A stretch of DNA of 56,505 nt. Origin: Rhodoferax sp. Its GTDB lineage: Bacteria; Pseudomonadota; Gammaproteobacteria; Burkholderiales; Burkholderiaceae_C. The notes under the pieces were generated by a model, which saw nothing but the letters and a program-made list of their open reading frames with translations, was not told where the DNA came from and did not search any database. Below are positions 45,989-54,726 of the stretch, piece after piece. The stretch covers positions 1 through 56,505 of the forward strand of contig NZ_JAAFHA010000016.1 of assembly GCF_010365055.1 (NCBI RefSeq), read 5' to 3'. The position numbers and the translations under genes are program-made. Position 1 is the first letter of the stretch; the number at the start of each line of letters is the position of its first letter.

Positions 45989-46969
45989 TCAAAAATATTT
46001 TTCACCCATCTTTTTCACCTCATCCCCCACCACCTGGCGCAGGCTGGTGGGGCCCAGCACTTCGCAGTGCGCGCCGTGTTTGAGGATGTCCATGATCAGC
46101 TCGCGGTGGTCGGTGTAGGGGATGCGCAGCAGGTAGCCACCGTCGGCTTGGTGCTTGCCGTCTTGCTGCGGATGCCACTGCTCTTGCGCCACCCAGCGGG
46201 CGCGCTCGGGCGTGAAGCGCAAGCGTGCCCAGCGCAGGGTGCCGCTGGAAAAAATGCCGTAGCCGGAGCCGAAAGTGGCATCAAGTTTGGCGTCGCTGAC
46301 GTCGCGTGCCGGGCGGTCCAACAGTTGAACTTCGGCCATGGCATCGAGGGCAAAGTTGCGCAGACCTTGGCGCAAGTGACACCATGCGTCCAGATACCAG
46401 TTGCCCCGGTAGTGCACCAGGCGCAGGGGCGACACCTCACGCGCGCTGGCTTCGCCGGTCCCTCGGGCGCAGTAGGCAATGTGCAGCCGCTTGCGCTGCG
46501 CCAGGGCGGTGGCCACGCGCTCAAAGTGACGCGGAGTGACACTGCGGTGCGCCAGGCCGATGATGCGCACGCGGCGGCGCAGTTGGGTGGCGTCTTCGTT
46601 GCCTTCGTGCCCCAACAGTGTGTTGAGACGGTCAATGAATGGGGCGATGTGGGTATTGAGCAAGCCGCCTGTATCCAGCCCCGACAACAAATGTTGCACG
46701 GTCAGCAGGGCATGAATTTCAGTGGCCGAGAACCACAGCCCCGGCAACTCGTGGGGGATGCCACTTTCGCCATCGGCTTTTTCAAGGCTGTAGCCGCCGA
46801 GCTCGCGGCTGTAGGCGATGGGGTTGTTCAGTCGGGTGCTGAGGTAACTCAGGTCACGTTTGAGCGTGGAGCGCGAGACTTCAAGTGCTGTCTGTAGTGT
46901 GGCAAAGCTGACAACCGTCTGGCGACGCAGCAGCCCCAAGATCATGTAGAAACGTTCGGTCCGATCCAT
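45989..46969 (-). CDS. WYL-domain transcriptional regulator upstream of the cas operon
   Basis: A 326-residue YafY/DeoR-type protein: an N-terminal winged HTH (RFYMILGLLRRQTVVSFATL then LEVSRSTLKRDLSYLSTRL), then a WYL domain (LHIAYCARGTGEASAREVSP and LRLVHYRGNWYLDAWCHLRQ) and a WCX C-terminal region (HRELIMDILKHGAHCEVLGP). The start at 46969 has GGGAG 6 bases upstream; a start nine codons earlier is less likely. WYL proteins often regulate phage-defence loci and sense nucleic-acid ligands. Position and strand suggest it controls cas3 onward, possibly at the dyad at 45959-45975. Confidence 0.88.
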   Translation of the reverse strand: MDRTERFYMILGLLRRQTVVSFATLQTALEVSRSTLKRDLSYLSTRLNNPIAYSRELGGYSLEKADGESGIPHELPGLWFSATEIHALLTVQHLLSGLDTGGLLNTHIAPFIDRLNTLLGHEGNEDATQLRRRVRIIGLAHRSVTPRHFERVATALAQRKRLHIAYCARGTGEASAREVSPLRLVHYRGNWYLDAWCHLRQGLRNFALDAMAEVQLLDRPARDVSDAKLDATFGSGYGIFSSGTLRWARLRFTPERARWVAQEQWHPQQDGKHQADGGYLLRIPYTDHRELIMDILKHGAHCEVLGPTSLRQVVGDEVKKMGEKYF

Positions 46970-47034
46970 TGCAGCTCCCTGTGTGACAGGGTGCATTATG
47001 AAATCGAAACCGGTGCCCGCCCAATCGAGTTGGC

Positions 47035-48927
47035 CTACCAGGCGTCAATGGCCAACCCGCTTGCCTGCGGCAGTTCACGCTGCATCTGCAAGCCCCGCAC
47101 CAGCCAGGCGCGGGTTTGCGCCGGGTCAATCACGGCGTCAATCTCCAGCGTGGCGGCCATGTGGATGGCGCTGCCGTTGTGGTACTGTTTGGCCAGCAGT
47201 TGCTGGAACAAGGCCTCGCGCTGCGGCCCTTCAGGCAACGCCTGCAGTTCCTTGCGGTAGCCCAGTCGCACGGCGCCCTCCAAGCCCATGGCGCCAAATT
47301 CGCCACTCGGCCAGGCCACGGTCATTAGGGGCGAGTGAAAGCCGCCGGCCGTCATGGCCATGGCACCCAGGCCGTAGCCCTTGCGCAGCATCACGCTGAA
47401 AAACGGCACGCGCAAATGCGCTGCCGCAATAAACATGCGGCTCACATGGCGCACCTGCGCCTGGGCTTCCATGTCCGGCCCGACCATGAAGCCGGGTGTG
47501 TCCACCAGGCTGATCAGCGGCAAGCCGTGCGCGTTGCACAGTTGCATGAAGCGTGCTGCCTTGTCGGCCGCATTGGCGTCGATGGCGCCGCCCAGGTGCA
47601 GCGGGTTGTTGGCCAGGATGCCGACCGGGCGGCCCTCCAGGCGCGCCAACGCGGTGTGGAGCCCCAAGCCAAAGCCGCTGCGTAGAAACAACACGCTGCC
47701 CTCATCAGCCATGCCCGTGATCGCGGCGCGCGTGTCATAGACGCGCAAGCGGTTTTCCGGCACCACGTCACGCAGCGCCTGTACGTCCGGCGCCTGCCAG
47801 TTGCTGACCCGGCCCTGAAAGAACGACAGGTAATGCCGCGCCGCCGCCACCGCCGCCCTCTCGTCCGCCACCAGAATATCGATGACGCCATTGCCGTGTT
47901 GCACCCCGCTGGGGCCAATCTGTTCTGGCCTGAAAACCCCCAGGCCGCCGCCCTCGACCATGGCCGGGCCGCCCATGCCGATGTTGCTGTTGTCGGTGGC
48001 GATGATCACGTCACAGCAGCCCAGCAAGGCCGCATTGCCGGCAAAGCAGCGACCCGCCACGATGCCGACCACCGGCACCTGGCCATTCAGGCGCGCGAAG
48101 CTGGCAAAAGTGCCCACATGCAGCCCGGCCACGATCGGCATATCGACGTCGCCCGGGCGGCCGCCGCCGCCTTCGGCAAACAGCAGAACGGGCAGCTTTT
48201 GCTCCAGGGCCAGGCCCAGCATGCGGTCGGTCTTCTGGTGGTTGCGCAGGCCTTGCGTGCCGGCCAGCACGGTGGCGTCGTAGGCCATCACCACCGCGCG
48301 GCTGTGCTCGGGGCCAAACAGCGCCTGGTTGACGCTGCCGATGCCGGTCACCATGCCGTCGGCGGGGGTGTTCTGGATCAGGTCTTGTTCGGAGCGACGG
48401 CGGCTCTGGGCCGCCACGGCCATCGCGCCGTATTCGATGAAGGAGTCGGCATCACATAAATCGGCGATGTTTTCGCGCGCGCTGCGCTGACCCAGCGCGT
48501 GGCGCTTGGCGACAGCCTCGGGGCGGTTGGCATCGAGCGTGTGGGCCTGGCGATCAAGCACCCGTTGCAGGTCCGGGCGCGGCGCGGTGTTCCCTGCTGC
48601 TCCTGCGAGCGGGCGCGGGACGGGTGCCTCAGCGCGAACCGCCAACGAGGGCCGGGTGGTTTCCGGCGTCTTATATGACAAATCCGGCTCTAGCCCCCGT
48701 CCTGTCTGCTTGAGTAGCTCTATATTCAGGAGTAAATCAGCTTCTGCCACCAACTCGCCATTGGCAAAAAACAGCTCGCTCACGCGCCCGGCCTGGGGGG
48801 CGCGCAACTCGTGCTCCATCTTCATCGCTTCCAGAATGACCAGCAGGTCACCGGCCTGGACGCTGTCACCAGGCTGCACGTGCCACTGGACGATCTGGGC
48901 CTGCAGGGGGGAGCGAATTTCAGTCAT
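47035..48927 (-). CDS. Acyl-CoA carboxylase: N-terminal biotinyl domain fused to carboxyltransferase
   Basis: A 630-residue fusion. Residues 1-68 form a biotinyl domain with biotin site ILEAMKMEHE (Lys36). Residues about 95-620 are the carboxyltransferase of PCC/ACC type: SARENIADLCDADSFIEYGA, DGMVTGIGSVNQALFG, RCFAGNAALLGCCDVIIATD, MGGPAMVEGGGLGVF, SLVDTPGFMVGPDMEAQAQV and KGYGLGAMAMTAGGFHSPL. No biotin carboxylase is present in the window, so it must be supplied elsewhere. Its linker (about residues 64-86) is a dispersed-repeat copy. It overlaps the acyl-CoA ligase gene by 8 bases, suggesting that both act on the same acid. The substrate is unknown. Confidence 0.82.
   Translation of the reverse strand: MTEIRSPLQAQIVQWHVQPGDSVQAGDLLVILEAMKMEHELRAPQAGRVSELFFANGELVAEADLLLNIELLKQTGRGLEPDLSYKTPETTRPSLAVRAEAPVPRPLAGAAGNTAPRPDLQRVLDRQAHTLDANRPEAVAKRHALGQRSARENIADLCDADSFIEYGAMAVAAQSRRRSEQDLIQNTPADGMVTGIGSVNQALFGPEHSRAVVMAYDATVLAGTQGLRNHQKTDRMLGLALEQKLPVLLFAEGGGGRPGDVDMPIVAGLHVGTFASFARLNGQVPVVGIVAGRCFAGNAALLGCCDVIIATDNSNIGMGGPAMVEGGGLGVFRPEQIGPSGVQHGNGVIDILVADERAAVAAARHYLSFFQGRVSNWQAPDVQALRDVVPENRLRVYDTRAAITGMADEGSVLFLRSGFGLGLHTALARLEGRPVGILANNPLHLGGAIDANAADKAARFMQLCNAHGLPLISLVDTPGFMVGPDMEAQAQVRHVSRMFIAAAHLRVPFFSVMLRKGYGLGAMAMTAGGFHSPLMTVAWPSGEFGAMGLEGAVRLGYRKELQALPEGPQREALFQQLLAKQYHNGSAIHMAATLEIDAVIDPAQTRAWLVRGLQMQRELPQASGLAIDAW
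48667..48735 (+). repeat. Dispersed repeat copy E, inside the biotinyl/carboxyltransferase gene
   Basis: It contains GGCTCTAGCCCCCGTCCTGT, then GCTTGAGTAGCTC and an AT-rich end. On the coding strand it yields ELLKQTGRGLEPDLSYK, the linker between the two domains. The frame stays open. Confidence 0.75.
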
Positions 48928-50581
48928 GGGTTTGCTTTGTGGCGGGTGGCGTGAGGTCGGCGGATGGCGCCGGGTCTTTCAGCAGGCGGCGCAACACTTT
49001 GCCCGCGCCGGTGGTCGGCAGGGCGGTCATCAGCTGCACGTCGTGAGGTGCCTTGTAGGTGGCCATGTTGGCGCGCGACCAGGCCACAATCTCCGCGGCG
49101 CTGGCGTTCTGGCCCGGCTTCAGCACAACAAAGGCCTTCACCACTTCGCCCTTGTCGGGGTCGGGCACGCCAATCACGGCGGCCTGGGCAATGGCCGGGT
49201 GCTTGATCAAGATTGTTTCCACTTCTTCGGGGAACACGCTGTAGCCCGAGACCTTGATCATCTCCTTGAAGCGGCCGATGAAGGTCAGGTAGCCATCGGC
49301 GTCCAGCTTGCCCATGTCGCCGGTGTAAACCCAGCCGTCGCGCAGCGTCTGCGCCGTGGCCTCGGGCTTGTTCCAGTAGCCCTTGAAGACACCGGCGCTG
49401 CGCAGCACGATCTCGCCGACCTCGCCGCTGGCGCAGACACGGCCCGACTCGGCGTCCAGGATGCGGATCTCGTTGCCCGGAATCGCCTTGCCCTGCGTGC
49501 CCCAGCGGATTGCATCGTGCGGCATGTAGGTGTCCACCGTGTGGGTTTCGCTCAAGCCGTAGGCCGCTTCAAACGACTCGCAGTTCGGTGCCAGGGCCTG
49601 CCATTGCCGGGCCAGCGCCTCGGTCAAGGTGACGCCGAAGCTGGTCACCGGGTTCATGCGCAAGCTCGACAAATCGAACTCCCTGGCAGTGGGCACCTGC
49701 ATGGCAAACACATTCATCGGCGCAATGCTGTACCACCAGGTCACGCGGTGGCGGTCGATCGCCTGCAGCACCGCCAGCGGGTCAAAACGGTACATCAACA
49801 CGGTGGTCGCTCCCGTGAACATCGTGACGTTGATGCCCATCACCATGCCGGCGATGTGATACAGCGGCGCAATTGCCAGCAACACATCATCGTGGCTGAC
49901 GCCATTGCAGTTGGCCGCCGCGGCCGATTTGTACAAGGCGTTGCCATAAGTCAGCATGGCCCCCTTGGGCAAGCCGGTGGTGCCCGAGGTGTAGGTCATC
50001 AGCGCGACGTCGTCCATGGCCAGCGCCACCGGCGGCGGCGTGGCCGTGCCCTGGGTGGCCGCCATGAAGTCTTCCACATCGGCCGGCAGTTGCTGGGGCT
50101 GGGCTTTTATCGCCAGCAATTCAGCGGGGACGGTCACGCTCGGCTGCTCGGGCAGCAAGTCGGCATAGCGCACGGCAAACACATGGGTCAGTGCGGTCTG
50201 GCTGCGCACCTGCGCCACCACCGGCAGCAGGTTGTCGGCGGCGATGATCACGCGCGCCTGCAAGTCGCCCAGTTGGTAGAGCAACTCGTGCTCCTTGTTG
50301 AGCGGCCCGCACGGGCAGACGATGGCGCCGAGTTTCTGGATGGCGTAATGCGCCATCACGTACTGCGGGCAATTGTTCAGGAACAGCGCCACCGGGTCGC
50401 CTTTTTTGACCCCCAGCGCCGCCAGTCGGGCCGCAAAGGCATCACTGGCGCGATCGAGCTCGGCGTAGCTGATGCCGTGGCCGTACCACAGGTAAGCGGC
50501 TTTGTCGGGTTGCGTCCTGGCCTGAGCACGCAGGTAGTCGTGTAGGGGTCTGTTGATGGGGGGCGCTGGAACTGTTGGCAT
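48920..50581 (-). CDS. AMP-dependent acyl-CoA synthetase/ligase
   Basis: A 553-residue member of the ANL family. P-loop MTYTSGTTGLPKGAMLTYGN; A5 motif AAYGLSETHTVDTYM; A7 WVYTGDMGKLDADGYLTFIG; A8 RFKEMIKVSGYSVFPEEVE; catalytic Lys in TTGAGKVLRRLL. It activates a carboxylic acid to its CoA thioester; similarity to medium/long-chain fatty acid ligases is general and does not name the substrate. The start at 50581 is preferred (PTVPAPPINRPLHDYLRAQA follows). Divergent TetR and a strong dyad lie upstream; the carboxylase follows, overlapping by 8 bases. Confidence 0.87.
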   Translation of the reverse strand: MPTVPAPPINRPLHDYLRAQARTQPDKAAYLWYGHGISYAELDRASDAFAARLAALGVKKGDPVALFLNNCPQYVMAHYAIQKLGAIVCPCGPLNKEHELLYQLGDLQARVIIAADNLLPVVAQVRSQTALTHVFAVRYADLLPEQPSVTVPAELLAIKAQPQQLPADVEDFMAATQGTATPPPVALAMDDVALMTYTSGTTGLPKGAMLTYGNALYKSAAAANCNGVSHDDVLLAIAPLYHIAGMVMGINVTMFTGATTVLMYRFDPLAVLQAIDRHRVTWWYSIAPMNVFAMQVPTAREFDLSSLRMNPVTSFGVTLTEALARQWQALAPNCESFEAAYGLSETHTVDTYMPHDAIRWGTQGKAIPGNEIRILDAESGRVCASGEVGEIVLRSAGVFKGYWNKPEATAQTLRDGWVYTGDMGKLDADGYLTFIGRFKEMIKVSGYSVFPEEVETILIKHPAIAQAAVIGVPDPDKGEVVKAFVVLKPGQNASAAEIVAWSRANMATYKAPHDVQLMTALPTTGAGKVLRRLLKDPAPSADLTPPATKQTHD

Positions 50582-50635
50582 GGTGACACTTTCGTGGTTA
50601 AGTGAGGCATCTGTCAATCGCCTGCATGTCAATAT

Positions 50636-50670
50636 ATACCCGTTGGTAGGATGCTCCTACCTCTTGGTAT
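50636..50670. promoter_or_regulatory. Dyad operator between the acyl-CoA ligase and TetR genes
   Basis: A perfect two-tier inverted repeat: ATACC-N4-GGTAGGA-N3-TCCTACC-N4-GGTAT, centred at 50653. The inner 7-bp and outer 5-bp arms are both exact. It lies 55 bases from the ligase ATG and 22 from the TetR ATG, where a TetR dimer would repress both genes. Confidence 0.85.
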
Positions 50671-50691
50671 AACTTAGGTGACAATTAGCCT

Positions 50692-51393
50692 ATGGTCCGC
50701 TCCCGTACTTCATCTTCCGCCATCTCGCCCAAGCGCCGTCAGCAGAGCGCCACGCCCGGCACCGACGCCAAGCGCGAGCGCATCCTCCAAGTCGCCGAGC
50801 GCCTGTTCGCCGCCCAGGGTTACGCCCATACCACGCTGGCGCAGGTGGCCTGCGAGCTGGGGGTCAGCAAGCCATTTGTGTATTACTATTTTCAAAACAA
50901 GCAGGAGATTTTTGAGACCCTGTCCTGGCGCGCGGCCGTGGCGTGTTTCACGACCATGGACTTCTGCCCTGATGACACGCGCCCAGCGCATGTCAAGGTC
51001 ACCGAAGGGTTGGATCGCCTGATCCGCGCCACCATTGCCCACTACCCGGCGGCATTTTTTGGCTACCGCGAACCCCAGGTCTATCGCCCTGAGTACCTGG
51101 CGGCACAGAAGCAATTGGCCAATCATTTTTATGATCGCTTATGTCCCCTGCTCGAGCAGGGTCGGCGCGACGGCAAGTTTGACTTCAACGAGACGCGCAT
51201 TACCGCGCTGGCGGCATGCAGTCTGCCCGGCTTTCTCTATGCCTGGTACCGCCCCGACGGTCGCCTGAACGCTGACGCCATGGCAAGAGAACTCACCCAG
51301 TTGGCGTGGCGCGTTATTGGTCTGATCGATAACGAAAGTTTTTCGGTTAAAACTGCCAACCCCCAGCGCCAAGATGCCGCCGATGTCGGCTAG
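50692..51393 (+). CDS. TetR/AcrR-family transcriptional regulator
   Basis: A 233-residue TetR regulator. The HTH region is RERILQVAERLFAAQGYAHT, TLAQVACELGVSKPFVYYYF and QNKQEIFETL (residues about 28-80); the C-terminal ligand domain is all-helical. The first 25 residues are a Ser/Arg-rich tail. It faces the acyl-CoA ligase gene with a clear operator between, so the inducer is probably an acyl-CoA made by that pathway (inference). Confidence 0.9.
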   Translation: MVRSRTSSSAISPKRRQQSATPGTDAKRERILQVAERLFAAQGYAHTTLAQVACELGVSKPFVYYYFQNKQEIFETLSWRAAVACFTTMDFCPDDTRPAHVKVTEGLDRLIRATIAHYPAAFFGYREPQVYRPEYLAAQKQLANHFYDRLCPLLEQGRRDGKFDFNETRITALAACSLPGFLYAWYRPDGRLNADAMARELTQLAWRVIGLIDNESFSVKTANPQRQDAADVG

Positions 51394-51431
51394 ATTGACA
51401 GCGGACACTGAGTTTCTCTGATGACAGCCGT

Positions 51432-52883
51432 TCAAGACTGGACTTTTGCCCCATAGAACCGTACCGCATTGCGGCCCGCCTCCTTGGCCCAGTACATTGC
51501 CGCATCGGCCCATTTCAGGATGTCATTTTGACTCGCCTCATGGTTGATGAACACCACCACGCCGATGCTTGCGGAGCAACGATGCTCGACCGTCGTCTCT
51601 GCCTGCCCCCCATGGCTGAAAGTCAGCCAGTAGGGCTCGGATAAACTGACGCGAATCTTTTCAGCCACCATCTGCGCTTGCGCTGTCGATGCCGCTTCGT
51701 CCACTTTCAATTCGCCGAGCACCACCACAAACTCATCACCGCCAAAACGGGCCACGGTGTCCATCTCGCGCACGCAAGCCGTCAAACGCCGGGCCACCTC
51801 CGTCAACAGTAAATCTCCCGCCATGTGCCCATGCGTGTCATTGAGCGATTTGAAGCTATCCAGATCAAGCATCATCACTGCACCATGGCATGTACTGCGC
51901 TTGCTGGCGACCATGACTTGGTTCAATCGATCATGGAGCAAACGCCGGTTGGGCAAGCGGGTAAGCGGATCGTAGAAGGCCAATCTGCGCACTTCGGCTT
52001 CCAGACGCACGCGCTCGGTACTTTCCCGCGTGGTGCCGTGGTATCCGGTGATCGTTCCTTGCGCATCGCGCTCGGGCCTGGCAAGAACTTCGCCCCAGAG
52101 CAACCTGCCGTCTTTGCAGCGATGTTGTACTGAAAAGGTCCGGTAGCCTTCCCTTACGCTTATTTCTTCAGGCTCTATCTCATTGTGCAAAATTGCCTTC
52201 ACCGTAGCCATGCCTTCATCGGTCAACATGTCAAAAACGTGGCGCCCCAGCATTTCGTCGGCCGAGTAGCCTCGAAGGCGCTCGTCAGCCGGACTGATAT
52301 AGGTGATGCAAAGGTTGCGGTCGGTCTTCCAGACAACATCCAAGGTTTCTTCTGTCAGCAGGCGGTAGAGTGCCTCACTGTCGTGAAGCTCTTTGGTACG
52401 CGCCTCAATCACCGCTTCAAGTGCGCTGTTTCGCTCCTGCAGGCCCTTCAGTGGATAGACCTCACCGTCCTGCACCAGGTGGTAGGGAATCGAGATGCCA
52501 CTGTGCACAATTTTCCAGTCCTCTGACTCCAGACGAAAAATCAGGACCAGTCGCGCCACTTCCCTCGACAAAACATGTTCTGGGCCGGGCAAGTGAATGT
52601 GAAAGAAGGCAGTGGCGACGACCACGTCAGCGCTGATGTCCTGCAGCAAGAGGTCCACCATCTCGATGCGGATACGACCCGTCACCTGCGCGAAGTCCTG
52701 TCGCGTAATTTTGACCCACTCGGCGCGGTCCCTGACCAGGAAACTTCCGCCGCCGGTGTAGCCGCTGAAGTTGTCGCTGAATCGGGTTGTTAGGCGATCA
52801 TCACGCGAGGCGTACTGCTCAATGTACTCGTCAAATAACGCCCGAATCCTGGACTCGCGTTCGTGGGGCAAGGGATTCGTCAT
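51432..52883 (-). CDS. PAS-GGDEF diguanylate cyclase with N-terminal SnoaL-like domain
   Basis: A 483-residue signalling protein. Residues about 5-140 are SnoaL-like (RALFDEYIEQYASRDDRLTT; VVVATAFFHIHLPGPEHVL). A PAS domain follows (SEALYRLLTEETLDVVWKTD, ITYISPADERLRGYSADEML). The GGDEF domain begins LAFYDPLTRLPNRRLLHDRL; the active motif GGDEF (381-385) is intact and the product-inhibition I-site REMD (372-375) lies five residues before it. It should make cyclic di-GMP. ATG at 52883 is chosen; a TTG 11 codons upstream is possible. The 298 bases up to the next gene show no further feature. Confidence 0.88.
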   Translation of the reverse strand: MTNPLPHERESRIRALFDEYIEQYASRDDRLTTRFSDNFSGYTGGGSFLVRDRAEWVKITRQDFAQVTGRIRIEMVDLLLQDISADVVVATAFFHIHLPGPEHVLSREVARLVLIFRLESEDWKIVHSGISIPYHLVQDGEVYPLKGLQERNSALEAVIEARTKELHDSEALYRLLTEETLDVVWKTDRNLCITYISPADERLRGYSADEMLGRHVFDMLTDEGMATVKAILHNEIEPEEISVREGYRTFSVQHRCKDGRLLWGEVLARPERDAQGTITGYHGTTRESTERVRLEAEVRRLAFYDPLTRLPNRRLLHDRLNQVMVASKRSTCHGAVMMLDLDSFKSLNDTHGHMAGDLLLTEVARRLTACVREMDTVARFGGDEFVVVLGELKVDEAASTAQAQMVAEKIRVSLSEPYWLTFSHGGQAETTVEHRCSASIGVVVFINHEASQNDILKWADAAMYWAKEAGRNAVRFYGAKVQS

Positions 52884-53181
52884 CAGTGAAAATATTCGAG
52901 GTTTGTCTCTTGACAATATGCGAGGCCTCTAGAGCCTCATTCATTTGGGCAATCACGACCCGTGTGACTGTACACCCTGCCTCGAAAGCCGACCAGCATT
53001 CACAGTCACGTTCGCGCGAGAAAACAGCAATTTTCCCAACAAAGTCGCTGAAATCCTGTACCTAACCAGACGCGTCCGTCAACTTCGATTGCGAGTGGAA
53101 AAGTCTCCTGCCGCTGCCTTGCGGTCGGCCGGACAAGGCGCGTTGCTGACCCTGGCGGACATCAATTTCAGCAGTGACCAA

Positions 53182-54726
53182 TCAAATATCGAAGCGCACG
53201 CCCTGTGCCAGCGGCAACTCGCCGGAGTAATTGATGGTGTTGGTGGCGCGGCGCATGTAGCCCTTCCAGGCGTCGGAGCCCGATTCACGGCCACCGCCGG
53301 TTTCCTTCTCGCCGCCAAAGGCGCCGCCAATCTCGGCGCCCGAGGTGCCCAGGTTGACGTTGGCAATGCCGCAGTCGGAACCGGCCACCGACATGAAGGT
53401 CTCGGCCTCGCGCAGGTCGGTGGTGAAAATCGCCGACGACAAGCCTTGCGGCACGTCGTTGTTCAAGTCAATCGCCTGCGCCAGCGTCTGGTACTTGAGC
53501 ACGTAGAGAATGGGCGCAAAGGTTTCGTGGCGCACCAGATCGGTTTGCGCGGGCATCTCCACCAGCGCGGCGCTGACGTAGAAGGCGTTCGGGTACTGCT
53601 GCATCAGCACACGCTCGCCACCCGTCACCTGACCACCTTCAAGTCGGGCCTGGGCCAGCGCCGCCTGCATCGCCGCAAAGGCGGCTTGGTCGATCAGCGG
53701 GCCGAGCAAAGTGCCTTCGTCTTGCGGCGCGCCGATCTTGAAGCTGGCGTAAGCGCCTTGAAGCCGCCCCAGCAGGGCGTCGTACACCGCCTCATGCACG
53801 ACCAAGCGGCGCGCCGAGGTGCAGCGCTGGCCAGCGGTGCCCGCGGCCGCAAACGCCACGGCGCGCACCGCCAGGTCCAGGTCGGCGGAGGGTGTCACGA
53901 TGATGGCGTTATTGCCGCCGAGCTCCAGCAGGCAGCGGCCAAAGCGCGCGGCCACCCGCTGGCCGACGGCGCGGCCCATGCCGGTGCTACCGGTGGCGGA
54001 GATCAGGGCCAGGCGCGGATGCTCCACCAGCGCCTGGCCCACATCGGCCAAGCCCAGCACCACCTGTGACAGGTCACGCGTCAGATCAGACTCGCCAAAG
54101 CGCTGGCAGGCGCGCTCAAACAGCGCCTGCACCGCCAGCGCGCACAGCGGCGCTTTTTCGGACGGCTTCCACAGCACCGCGTCGCCACACACCAGCGCCA
54201 GCGCCGCGTTCCAGGCCCACACCGCCACCGGAAAATTGAAGGCCGTGATGACGCCGACCACGCCCAGCGGTTGCCAGGTTTCCATCATGCGGTGGCCGGG
54301 GCGCTCGCTGGCGATGGTCAGGCCGTGCAGCTGGCGCGACAGGCCGACGGCAAAGTCGCAGATGTCGATCATCTCCTGCACCTCGCCCAGGCCCTCGGCG
54401 CTGACCTTGCCGACCTCAAGCGTCACCAACTCGGCCAGCGCCTGCTTGTGCGCGCGCAGCTCGTCACCGAGCAGGCGCACCAGTTCGCCGCGCCGGGGCG
54501 CAGGCACCAGACGCCAGCGCAGGTAGGCGGCGTGGGCGCGCTCGGCGGCAGCGTCGGCCTGCGCGGGCGTCATGCGCGGCACCTCGGCAATGACAGCGCC
54601 GTCAATCGGGGAGCAGCAGCGCAGGAAAGCGGCTGGGCCGGGGCCGTCGGGGGCATGGCTGAGCAGGCTGACGCCATTGGCGAGCAGGGGGATGTTCAAA
54701 CGCTGTAACAAGGCTTGTGCGGGCAT
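53182..54726 (-). CDS. ALDH7-family aldehyde dehydrogenase (aminoadipate-semialdehyde type)
   Basis: A 514-residue NAD-dependent dehydrogenase. FNFPVAVWAWNAALALVCGD and WKPSEKAPLC form the cofactor site, LLELGGNNAIIV holds Glu and AGQRCTSARR holds catalytic Cys. GTSGAEIGGAFGGEKETGGGRESG near the C-terminus is characteristic of the ALDH7/AmaB (piperideine-6-carboxylate dehydrogenase) group, which acts in lysine degradation. No lysine catabolic gene is next to it. The start at 54726 fits the family; upstream in-frame codons do not. Confidence 0.85.
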   Translation of the reverse strand: MPAQALLQRLNIPLLANGVSLLSHAPDGPGPAAFLRCCSPIDGAVIAEVPRMTPAQADAAAERAHAAYLRWRLVPAPRRGELVRLLGDELRAHKQALAELVTLEVGKVSAEGLGEVQEMIDICDFAVGLSRQLHGLTIASERPGHRMMETWQPLGVVGVITAFNFPVAVWAWNAALALVCGDAVLWKPSEKAPLCALAVQALFERACQRFGESDLTRDLSQVVLGLADVGQALVEHPRLALISATGSTGMGRAVGQRVAARFGRCLLELGGNNAIIVTPSADLDLAVRAVAFAAAGTAGQRCTSARRLVVHEAVYDALLGRLQGAYASFKIGAPQDEGTLLGPLIDQAAFAAMQAALAQARLEGGQVTGGERVLMQQYPNAFYVSAALVEMPAQTDLVRHETFAPILYVLKYQTLAQAIDLNNDVPQGLSSAIFTTDLREAETFMSVAGSDCGIANVNLGTSGAEIGGAFGGEKETGGGRESGSDAWKGYMRRATNTINYSGELPLAQGVRFDI

